Positions 1 through 4,846 of a DNA stretch of 5,979 bases are shown one piece after another. The stretch is taken from NCBI GenBank assembly GCA_017549385.1, contig JAFYUX010000049.1, positions 1 through 5,979 on the forward strand, read 5' to 3'. The first letter of the stretch is position 1. Each line of letters begins with the position of its first letter. Made by a program: the position numbers and the translations under genes. The DNA comes from Bacillota bacterium (GTDB lineage Bacteria; Bacillota; Clostridia; Peptostreptococcales; Anaerovoracaceae). The notes beneath the pieces are model-generated. The model did not search any database. It was given only the letters and a program-made list of their open reading frames with translations, and was not told where the DNA came from.

Positions 1-926
1 ACTACCTGACGCAGCACCTTTGTTCTTACATCACCTACGGCATAAACACCTGGGATATTAGTTTCAGTGCTTTCCCCTGCTATCACGTAGCCACTTTCAT
101 CAAGTTCCAGCTGACCTTCTACAAGCTTTGTCACCGGCTGTCTGCCGATGCTTACGAAAACGCCCTGGCACTGGATTTCATCAATTTCACCAGTTTCAAC
201 GTTTTTAATACGGATGCCGCTCACTCCGCCGGCACCTGCCATGGATTTCATATTGCCACCAACATTTGCCGCAGAATTACCATTTTCATTTTCACCCTCT
301 ACTATAAATTCCTGAACCACGCTGTTCCATCTGAACTCCACGTTTTCCATATTCATAAGAGGCTCATGGTAAACTTTTGCAGCTCTGAGAGTGTCACGGC
401 GATGAACAATGATTACCTTTTCAGCAATCCTGCTGAGAATCAGTGCTTCTGCCACTGCAGAATCTCCGCCGCCAACTACTACGACAGTCTTGCCTTTGTA
501 GAACATTCCATCGCAAGCTGCACAATATGCAACTCCGCGACCCACGAGACTGCGCTCACCTTCAACTCCAAGTTCTCTAGGATCTGCACCAGTAGCCAAC
601 ACAACTGTTTTTGCCAGAAACTCACCTTCGCTAGTTTCCAGGACCTTTGGCTCAGCCTTAAGATCTACGCTGTAAACTTCCGCATACTCAGTCACTGCCC
701 CAAAGCGTTCAGCCTGTTCCTGCATCTGCATTCCCAGAGTAAATCCGTCTATACCTTCCGGAAATCCCGGATAATTTTCAATCTGATGTGTCAGAGCCAT
801 CTGCCCGCCAGCAGAAAGCTTTTCTAAAACTGCAACATCCATTCCCGCTCTCGCAGCGTAAAGAGCCGCTGTGTAACCACCTGGCCCTCCGCCGATTACA
901 ATCATATCATAAATCTTCTTTTCCAT
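1..926 (-). CDS. trxB: thioredoxin reductase TrxB, 3' end cut off by the window
   Basis: Flavoenzyme that passes electrons from NADPH through FAD and a redox disulfide to thioredoxin in the cytoplasm. About 308 residues are readable from the ATG at 926; only the last few codons lie beyond position 1. Visible motifs are the FAD-binding GGGPGG at residues 12-17, the redox pair Cys135-Ala-Ala-Cys138-Asp (the same spacing and position as in E. coli TrxB), the NADPH-binding GGGDSAVAEA at 152-161, the NADPH-phosphate binding HRRDTLR at 175-181, and the C-terminal FAD motif GDVR at 298-301 followed by KVLRQV. The ATG is preceded by GAGGG seven bases upstream. It is the second gene of an operon with trxA. 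One oddity is a Gly/Asn/Ala-rich stretch at about residues 210-230 that is roughly 20 residues longer than I expect for the family, in the NADPH-domain beta-meander. Identification is secure. Confidence 0.97.
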   Translation of the reverse strand, partial: MEKKIYDMIVIGGGPGGYTAALYAARAGMDVAVLEKLSAGGQMALTHQIENYPGFPEGIDGFTLGMQMQEQAERFGAVTEYAEVYSVDLKAEPKVLETSEGEFLAKTVVLATGADPRELGVEGERSLVGRGVAYCAACDGMFYKGKTVVVVGGGDSAVAEALILSRIAEKVIIVHRRDTLRAAKVYHEPLMNMENVEFRWNSVVQEFIVEGENENGNSAANVGGNMKSMAGAGGVSGIRIKNVETGEIDEIQCQGVFVSIGRQPVTKLVEGQLELDESGYVIAGESTETNIPGVYAVGDVRTKVLRQV

Positions 927-947
927 AATATTGCCCTCATATCTCTG

Positions 948-979
948 AACTGCGGTTTCCCATACCCATACCCGCAGTT
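948..979 (-). promoter_or_regulatory. intercistronic hairpin between trxA and trxB
   Basis: A perfect 8-base inverted repeat (AACTGCGG, then CCGCAGTT) encloses a 16-base loop. It lies in the 69-base gap between the trxA stop and the trxB start. No U-run follows on the minus strand, so it is not a normal terminator. An RNA processing or stability element, or a translation-coupling element, fits better. The trxB ribosome binding site (GAGGG, 934-938) lies just downstream. On the minus strand the loop contains GGGTATGGGTATGGG. The structure is seen directly; the role is inferred. Confidence 0.5.
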
Positions 980-995
980 GAACTTATATTTTCTC

Positions 996-1331
996 TTACA
1001 CTAATGCTCCTTTGATAAACGCCTCAATCGCTGCCTTTGACTGTGGAGCGATTGCATTTTCGATGGCGGAGCCATCGCGGTAGATCACCAGCGAAGGAAG
1101 AACTTCGATTCCTTCTTCTTCAGCGATTTCTGGCTGTTCGTCCACATTTACTTTTGCCACGATGAGTTCATCTGCAAACTGTTCAGCAATCTTGTCCAGC
1201 GCAGGACCGATTCGCTTGCAGTACACGCACCACGGTGCCCAGAAATCTACCAGCACAGGCTTGCCCTGAAACTGACCGCTGTTGTTCATCATTTCATCAA
1301 ACATTTCTTTATTCATATCTAAAATTGCCAT
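996..1331 (-). CDS. trxA: thioredoxin with atypical WCVYC active site
   Basis: Small dithiol protein of 111 residues, normal thioredoxin length, expected to reduce protein disulfides in the cytoplasm and to be recycled by TrxB encoded 69 bases downstream. The fold signature is intact: buried Asp29 in VLVDFWAPW, active site Trp34-Cys35-Val-Tyr-Cys38, Lys60 and Asp64 in AKVNVD, and the cis-proline Pro79 in VLPSL. The active site is WCVYC instead of the usual WCGPC, and the cis-Pro is followed by Ser rather than Thr. Both changes are expected to alter redox potential or partner choice. Cys-x-Tyr-Cys is reminiscent of glutaredoxin-type CPYC sites, but the rest of the protein is thioredoxin. The start is supported by AAAGGA eight bases upstream. 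The operon order trxA-trxB argues that TrxB is its reductase. Confidence 0.95.
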   Translation of the reverse strand: MAILDMNKEMFDEMMNNSGQFQGKPVLVDFWAPWCVYCKRIGPALDKIAEQFADELIVAKVNVDEQPEIAEEEGIEVLPSLVIYRDGSAIENAIAPQSKAAIEAFIKGALV

Positions 1332-1412
1332 ATCATAATTCCTTTCACATTTTCTGTTTTATAATTTCAGTTTATCTATATTTTCCGATTGCGGATCTAA
1401 AATTCATTTCCT

Positions 1413-1427
1413 GGTTATATATTAACC
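1413..1427. promoter_or_regulatory. palindrome GGTTA-N5-TAACC on the putative trxA -10 region
   Basis: A perfect 5+5 inverted repeat with a five-base AT spacer, extended by one more C:G pair after a mismatch on each side. It covers the predicted -10 box, which is the classical position of a repressor operator. The symmetry is visible directly; binding by any regulator is inferred. Confidence 0.35.
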
Positions 1428-1442
1428 TGTGAACCGCGTAAA
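1414..1442 (-). promoter_or_regulatory. candidate sigma-A promoter of trxA-trxB
   Basis: On the minus strand, TTTACG (1442-1437) is followed after 17 bases by TATAAC (1419-1414). This gives a predicted start near 1407 and a leader of about 75 bases before trxA. The -35 box matches four of six consensus bases and the -10 box five of six. The -10 box lies inside the palindrome GGTTA-N5-TAACC (1413-1427), and a GTGA-N6-TCAC palindrome is centred about 46 bases upstream of the predicted start. This is a pattern match, not proof; other AT-rich -10-like stretches occur closer to trxA. Confidence 0.4.
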
Positions 1443-1470
1443 AACCGTGACAAATGTCACTAAATACGCG
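1435..1470. promoter_or_regulatory. nested palindrome with a Crp/Fnr-like core
   Basis: The inner inverted repeat is GTGACA-AA-TGTCAC (1447-1460). It can be read as GTGA-N6-TCAC, the half-site and spacing of the Crp branch of the Crp/Fnr family (consensus TGTGA-N6-TCACA), with four of five bases conserved in each half. An outer, perfectly complementary pair CGCGTA (1435-1440) and TACGCG (1465-1470) encloses it. The site is 104-135 bases upstream of the trxA start codon and roughly -46 relative to the candidate promoter, so activation of the thioredoxin operon is a reasonable inference. No regulator gene is visible in the window. Confidence 0.45.
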
Positions 1471-1540
1471 ATAAATTATCCATAAATAAAAGACATGACT
1501 TGTAAAGCATTATATATTTTCATATCTACTTAAGGTTAAT

Positions 1541-1960
1541 GGTACTAACGTCCGCGACTCATCTATTTTGTTACAACTCAATTTTCATACTATTTGCATC
1601 AGTTGGTACTAAAACTCCCATTTTCAGAATTATGTTACAACTCAATCCTAGAGCTTTCATTAGTGACTAGTACTAAATTTTACTTTTCTTTAATTTTGAT
1701 ACAACATTGATTATCTGCCTCAATCCAGAGTTGGTATTAAATTTGATGTTTTTCAATTTGTGTTACAACTCAACCTGACTGCCTTCACTAGCAACTAGTA
1801 TTGATTTTCATATTTTCAACTTTTATTACAACTCCGCCCTAATGCGTCCACTAACGAGTAATATTAATTTTCATATTTCTTAAATTTTGTTACAACATCG
1901 CCTATTGCGTAGATTAATGTATAGTATCAAAATTTTGTTGTGGACTCTTTTAATACAACT
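1541..1960. repeat. degenerate tandem array, about seven units of 63-64 bases
   Basis: The motif GTTACAAC or a one-base variant (GATACAAC, ATTACAAC, AATACAAC) occurs at 1570, 1634, 1698, 1762, 1825, 1889 and 1952, giving intervals of 64, 64, 64, 63, 64 and 63. A second motif, RGTAYTAA and variants, recurs in the same phase near 1541, 1605, 1669, 1733, 1797, 1861 and 1923. The bases between are AT-rich and diverged but still alignable: for example, the unit at 1634 (CTTTCATTAGTGACTAGTA) and the one at 1762 (CCTTCACTAGCAACTAGTA) match at most positions. So these are old tandem duplications, not a CRISPR array. The period is not a multiple of three, so coding is unlikely. It equals about six helical turns, which would place each motif on the same face of DNA. 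Function unknown. Confidence 0.8.
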
Positions 1961-2049
1961 CCAACTAAAAACTCATAACAAGCCAGGCAAAACTCCGACC
2001 AAGTTCAATAAAATCGCCCAACCACACACCCGATATACTGTTTCCAAAC

Positions 2050-2079
2050 AAAAAAGAGCCACTTCCCTCGAAGTGACTC
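2050..2079 (-). terminator. intrinsic terminator of the MOSC gene
   Basis: Read on the minus strand, a 10-base-pair stem (GAGTCACTTC with GAAGTGGCTC, one G:U pair) closes a GAGG tetraloop and is followed by TTTTTT (2055-2050). It is the first terminator downstream of the MOSC gene and lies past the 36-base repeats, so those repeats would be transcribed as a roughly 160-base 3' untranslated region. Confidence 0.85.
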
Positions 2080-2124
2080 CTAAATCATTTTCAATTTTAC
2101 CGAATCATGCACTAAATTTTTACT

Positions 2125-2241
2125 GCAACTTACACTTTCATTACGACTTACGTTTCAACCGCAACTTACACTTTCATTATGACTTACGTTTCAACCGCAA
2201 CTTACACTTTCATTACGACTTACGTTTCAACCGCAACTTAC
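2125..2241. repeat. 36-base tandem repeats, three full copies plus a 9-base remnant
   Basis: Copies are 2125-2160, 2161-2196 and 2197-2232. They are identical except for one C-to-T change at 2180. A truncated fourth copy (GCAACTTAC, 2233-2241) overlaps the stop codon of the MOSC gene (2238-2240). Each unit is itself two related 18-base halves, CAACTTACACTTTCATTA and CGACTTACGTTTCAACCG, sharing RACTTACRYTTTCA. On the transcribed (minus) strand every unit carries TAA codons, so readthrough would not add repeated peptide. Near-identity implies recent or actively homogenised duplication. Role unknown. Confidence 0.9.
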
Positions 2242-2672
2242 GCTACAATTTCAATCTCATCTCCGCTCTTGAGCAGACCTCCGGTCAGGACTGCAGCAAA
2301 GACGCCTTCTCGAGGCATTACACAATCGCCAGTCAGCTTGCGGATGGCACAGGCTGCATGACACTGTTTGCCAATCTGAGTGATTTCTATAAGAACTTCG
2401 CCGATTTTCAGCTTAGTACCCACTGGCAGAGTATATAATTCGATGCCTTCAGTTAAGATATTTTCTGCAAAAGCGCCCGGAGCGATATCAGGCATTGCTA
2501 CCCTGATTTTATCAACGCTTTCATTTCCCAGCAGACTGATCTGACGATGCCACTTTCCAGCATGTGCATCACCTACGATGCCATGATCAACCTCAACTGT
2601 TACCTCAGGGACCACATTTTTTACTGTACCTTTCTCATCACTTACGCAAATCGCTACTACCTTTGCCACCAT
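2238..2672 (-). CDS. MOSC-domain protein
   Basis: 144-residue cytoplasmic protein that is essentially one MOSC domain, the module found at the C-terminus of molybdenum-cofactor sulfurases and in small stand-alone proteins proposed to handle sulfur or metal-sulfur groups. Diagnostic sequence is HGIVGDAHAGKWHRQISLL at residues 30-48, the PGAFAENI segment at 65-72, PVGTKLKIGEVLIEIT at 83-98, and a cysteine cluster Cys104, Cys108 and Cys117 in the KQCHAAC...GDCVMP segment. A conserved cysteine in this part of the family is the proposed sulfur carrier. The ATG at 2672 is only three bases from AGGAGG; the GTG codon at 2669 has better spacing and may be the true start. It is a single-gene unit with its own promoter and terminator, divergent from rsmE. 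No molybdenum-cofactor gene is adjacent, so the substrate remains unknown. Confidence 0.92.
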   Translation of the reverse strand: MVAKVVAICVSDEKGTVKNVVPEVTVEVDHGIVGDAHAGKWHRQISLLGNESVDKIRVAMPDIAPGAFAENILTEGIELYTLPVGTKLKIGEVLIEITQIGKQCHAACAIRKLTGDCVMPREGVFAAVLTGGLLKSGDEIEIVA

Positions 2673-2681
2673 AATCCTCCT
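2673..2681 (-). promoter_or_regulatory. strong ribosome binding site that leaves the MOSC start ambiguous
   Basis: AGGAGG (2681-2676) is a near-perfect anti-16S match. It ends three bases before the ATG at 2672 and six bases before the in-frame GTG at 2669. Usual spacing is about five to nine bases, so translation may begin at GTG and give a protein one residue shorter. Confidence 0.6.
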
Positions 2682-2711
2682 TTATGTTTTATTTTATATT
2701 AAACCCCTTTA

Positions 2712-2734
2712 ATGCCTACCGTTTTGGTCGGCAT
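2712..2734. promoter_or_regulatory. inverted repeat over the predicted MOSC transcription start
   Basis: ATGCCTACC and GGTCGGCAT form nine-base arms with a single mismatch and a five-base spacer (GTTTT). With the promoter at 2739-2767, transcription would begin at about 2732, so this dyad covers roughly +1 to +21. It could be a repressor operator or a 5'-end mRNA hairpin. A third copy of the half-site (GGTAGGAT on the minus strand, 2760-2753) lies in the promoter spacer, which favours a DNA-binding site. No regulator is identifiable. Confidence 0.5.
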
Positions 2735-2738
2735 AAGA

Positions 2739-2767
2739 ATTCTAACATTGATATCCTACCAAGTCAA
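2739..2767 (-). promoter_or_regulatory. sigma-A promoter of the MOSC gene
   Basis: TTGACT (2767-2762), an exact 17-base spacer, then TAGAAT (2744-2739) on the minus strand. Each hexamer matches five of six consensus bases. The predicted start near 2732 gives a leader of about 60 bases before the AGGAGG site and start codon. Confidence 0.75.
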
Positions 2768-2784
2768 TAGGTTATTTAGTTCAC

Positions 2785-2813
2785 TTGAAAAAAGCCACAG
2801 ATTATGCTAAAGT
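2785..2813 (+). promoter_or_regulatory. candidate sigma-A promoter of rsmE
   Basis: TTGAAA (2785-2790), 17-base spacer, then TAAAGT (2808-2813). The predicted start is near 2820, about 70 bases before the rsmE ATG. A small inverted repeat GTTCA-N6-TGAAC (2812-2816 and 2822-2826) sits on the start region. The -10 box is only four of six, so confidence is moderate. Confidence 0.5.
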
Positions 2814-2890
2814 TCAGTCATATGAACAACTTTTAAATTTGTTTAATAACAATGTTTTATCAGCACTTAAAAATCTAAAGGTGACTATAT

Positions 2891-3646
2891 ATGTATAATT
2901 TTTTTGTAGAAGAAGGTGCGCGCTCAGGTGATTGTTTCCACATCACAGGCAAGGACTATAACCATATTTGTAATGTACTGCGCATGCAGATCGATGATAA
3001 TTTCCTGGTAAGCTGTGCTGGTATCAGCTTCTTCTGCCGTATCGCAAGTATCGAAGACGAGACTGTTGTGGCAGAGATCATGGAAGAAAACTACCAGAAC
3101 ACAGAGCTTCCAGTTAACTTTTATCTCTTCCAGGGCTTACCTAAGGGAGACAAACTGGAGCTTATCATCCAGAAGACTGTTGAACTTGGCGTAACAGGCA
3201 TCATTCCAGTTGAGATGAAGCGTTGCGTTATGAAAGTAGAAGAAAAAAAGAAAAAGAAAAAGATCGAACGCTGGCAGTCTATCGCAGAAAGCGCGGCAAA
3301 GCAGAGTAAGAGAAACATCATTCCTGAAGTTTATGACATTATGACATACAAGCAGGCCATGGCTAAGGTTGCCGAAATGGACTTATTTATGGTTCCTTAC
3401 GAAAATGAACGCGGTATGGAAGAAACAAAAGAAGCCCTCGCCAAGATCAAGCCAGGCATGTCTGTAGGTATCCTCATCGGACCTGAAGGCGGATTTGATG
3501 ACAAGGAAATCGAACTTGCCCGCGAAGCTGGCGCCCACATCATTTCTCTCGGTGGACGTATTCTCAGAGCAGAAACTGCTGCAGTAACTGCAATGGGTCT
3601 CGGCATGCTCCACGTTGAAATGAATCTTGGCTCAAACGCCCAGTAA
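2891..3646 (+). CDS. rsmE: 16S rRNA (uracil1498-N3)-methyltransferase
   Basis: SPOUT-family enzyme of 251 residues, typical for the family. It uses S-adenosylmethionine to methylate N3 of U1498 in helix 44 of 16S rRNA. The N-terminal PUA-like part covers about residues 1-70. The SPOUT catalytic domain shows KGDKLELIIQKTVELGV at 85-101, the IERWQSIAESAAKQS segment at 125-139, the cofactor-binding IGPEGGF at 196-202 and the LGGRILRAETA knot motif at 220-230. The start has AAAGGTG seven bases upstream. Six consecutive lysines (119-124) are encoded by an A-rich tract with the slippery heptamer A-AAA-AAG in frame at 3244-3250. It is monocistronic here, with its own promoter and terminator, and neither prmA nor dnaJ, its frequent neighbours, is seen upstream. 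Confidence 0.97.
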   Translation: MYNFFVEEGARSGDCFHITGKDYNHICNVLRMQIDDNFLVSCAGISFFCRIASIEDETVVAEIMEENYQNTELPVNFYLFQGLPKGDKLELIIQKTVELGVTGIIPVEMKRCVMKVEEKKKKKKIERWQSIAESAAKQSKRNIIPEVYDIMTYKQAMAKVAEMDLFMVPYENERGMEETKEALAKIKPGMSVGILIGPEGGFDDKEIELAREAGAHIISLGGRILRAETAAVTAMGLGMLHVEMNLGSNAQ

Positions 3647-3690
3647 CTCATCGAGTGCTCCGCACACAAAATTAAAACACAAAAGACAAC

Positions 3691-3721
3691 AAAACCCCGC
3701 ATCCACCGCGGGGTTTTCTTT
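3691..3721 (+). terminator. intrinsic terminator of rsmE
   Basis: AAAACCCCGC and GCGGGGTTTT form a perfect 10-base-pair stem around a seven-base loop (3701-3707), ending in TTTTCTTT. The GC core is six pairs. It lies 44 bases after the rsmE stop. The A-rich left arm makes it plausibly bidirectional. Confidence 0.88.
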
Positions 3722-3725
3722 ACAC

Positions 3726-3760
3726 AAAAAAGTCGCCTAATCGCGAAGATTAGACGACTT
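3726..3760 (-). terminator. intrinsic terminator of the HAD lipoprotein operon
   Basis: On the minus strand, a 13-base-pair stem (AAGTCGTCTAATC with GATTAGGCGACTT, one U:G pair) closes a five-base loop and runs into TTTTTT. It begins seven bases after the stop codon of the HAD gene. Together with the rsmE terminator it insulates two converging transcripts within about 70 bases. Confidence 0.88.
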
Positions 3761-3767
3761 ATATTTT

Positions 3768-4808
3768 TTATTTCACACTCACACCATCTCCGTAGATAGT
3801 AACCCAGTCGTTAGCCATGGAAATTGTTTCCCAACCCTTTTCAGCACAAATGTCAGCCATTTTCTGTGCCTTGGATTCGTTTCCGCGTTCTCGTTGGAGA
3901 TCGTCACAGAGCAGGAAAAATACCTTTGTGAGATATGGATTTTCTTCTTCTGAATATACCGCCATTGGTACATCACCTGTGCTGTTGCCAAATACAAGAA
4001 CCGGCTTTTGACCCAGCTCCTGTTCCAGCTGCGCAACCTTGCTCATCTTTACGTTTTTAGTGATAACAGTGTCGCCCATCAGAAGCTCATCATCTGCAAC
4101 ATAGTTATAGTGCATATCCATCTCTTCGCCCTGGCCGCTGGCCACGATAGTAAAGTCCGTGCCGATAACCTGACGTGCAGGAATATCAATTACACCATCA
4201 ATGAGGCTTCTAACAGTAAATCTGTTCGTGCCACTGCAGATATACACCGTAAAGTCATTATCCAGCAGATAATCTACTACTTCCAGCATAGGAATATAGA
4301 ATGCCTCACCGCGTGTCATGCCTTCGAAGCCTTCGGCTTCAGTTGCTTTGAAAGCTTCTACTACGTCCATATAATCTTCGATAGTCATGCCAGCAAATGC
4401 TTTTGCATGAGCATTGATGTGAGTCTGTTCCATATGACCAGGAATATCACTAGCCTTTTCAATTGCTGCAAGTTCCTCAGCAACAGCTTTGAGTTCTGCT
4501 GATGCTTCGTAGCTCGGTGTATTTAACACATAATCAGAAAAGAGGATCCACTCGCCATAAATTGGAAACGTTTCGCAATAAAGCGTACCGTCCAGATCGA
4601 AAACTGCAATACGGTCTTCTACCGGGATAAAATCCTCAGACTTACTGTCGGTAACGACTTTCACATATTCTTTAAGTGCTTCTGCAGGTGCTGATCCCTC
4701 AACCCAGTTTGTAAGTACAGGCGCACTTTCAGTTTTGCCTGCGCAACCTGTAAAGATAAAACAGCTGATCATGCAGATTGTAAGGAAAAAAACTATAATT
4801 TTCTTCAT
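3768..4808 (-). CDS. exported HAD-family phosphatase, predicted lipoprotein
   Basis: 346-residue haloacid-dehalogenase superfamily protein of the acid-phosphatase/phosphoserine-phosphatase-like branch. Residues 1-21 are a signal peptide (MKK, hydrophobic core, FTG) followed by lipobox Cys22, so it should be lipid-anchored outside the membrane. HAD motif I is DLDGT with nucleophile Asp71 and general acid Asp73. Motif II is Ser192 in VYICSGTNR. Motif III is probably Lys257, or Lys254, in KNVKMSK. Motif IV is GNSTGD, with metal-binding Asp279. An Asn-Trp pair (34-35) just after the anchor resembles the start of the mature domain in other exported HAD phosphatases. Residues 77-185 form a large helical cap. 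The start is supported by AGGTGA six to seven bases upstream. It is the second gene after the Pr6Pr membrane protein, with a 38-base gap. The substrate is unknown; a small organic phosphate is likely by family. Confidence 0.87.
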   Translation of the reverse strand: MKKIIVFFLTICMISCFIFTGCAGKTESAPVLTNWVEGSAPAEALKEYVKVVTDSKSEDFIPVEDRIAVFDLDGTLYCETFPIYGEWILFSDYVLNTPSYEASAELKAVAEELAAIEKASDIPGHMEQTHINAHAKAFAGMTIEDYMDVVEAFKATEAEGFEGMTRGEAFYIPMLEVVDYLLDNDFTVYICSGTNRFTVRSLIDGVIDIPARQVIGTDFTIVASGQGEEMDMHYNYVADDELLMGDTVITKNVKMSKVAQLEQELGQKPVLVFGNSTGDVPMAVYSEEENPYLTKVFFLLCDDLQRERGNESKAQKMADICAEKGWETISMANDWVTIYGDGVSVK

Positions 4809-4846
4809 TTAAAATCACCTGATTTCAATCGTAAGTTGTATGTATT

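Larger units (their letters stand above)
1332..2237. other. 906-base gene-free stretch between trxA and the MOSC gene
   Basis: No credible gene on either strand. The one long open frame here (plus strand, about 1887-2438) is an antisense reading over the end of the MOSC gene and over tandem repeats. From the trxA side the stretch contains a likely promoter with palindromes (1413-1470), an AT-rich link to 1540, a degenerate 63-64 base periodic array (about 1541-1960), unique sequence with nothing recognisable (1961-2045), the minus-strand terminator of the MOSC gene (2050-2079), and a 36-base tandem repeat array in that gene's 3' untranslated region (2125-2241). Noncoding status is inferred from stops in all frames and from the 64-base period not being a multiple of three. 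Confidence 0.75.

Noticed and set aside
366..827. Plus-strand open frame of 153 codons
   Set aside because: Antisense shadow of trxB, whose motifs are unmistakable on the minus strand.
1619..1633. CodY-like box (ATTTTCAGAA)
   Set aside because: Four mismatches to the 15-base consensus in a very AT-rich repeat unit; not repeated in the other units.
1541..1960. CRISPR array, because the period of 63-64 bases equals a typical repeat plus spacer
   Set aside because: No block of 25-37 bases is conserved between units; only short motifs are. Several would-be spacers resemble one another. No cas gene or leader is visible.
1887..2438. Plus-strand open frame of 183 codons with a 12-residue repeated peptide
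   Set aside because: It runs antisense through the end of the MOSC gene and its terminator; the repeated peptide is merely the 36-base DNA repeat read in frame, and there is no ribosome binding site or family resemblance.
3397..3702. Minus-strand open frames opposite rsmE
   Set aside because: They are shadows of the conserved rsmE frame and one runs into the rsmE terminator.
4008..4502. Plus-strand open frame of 164 codons
   Set aside because: Antisense shadow of the HAD lipoprotein gene; composition is rich in Cys, His and Ser in the way of reverse readings.
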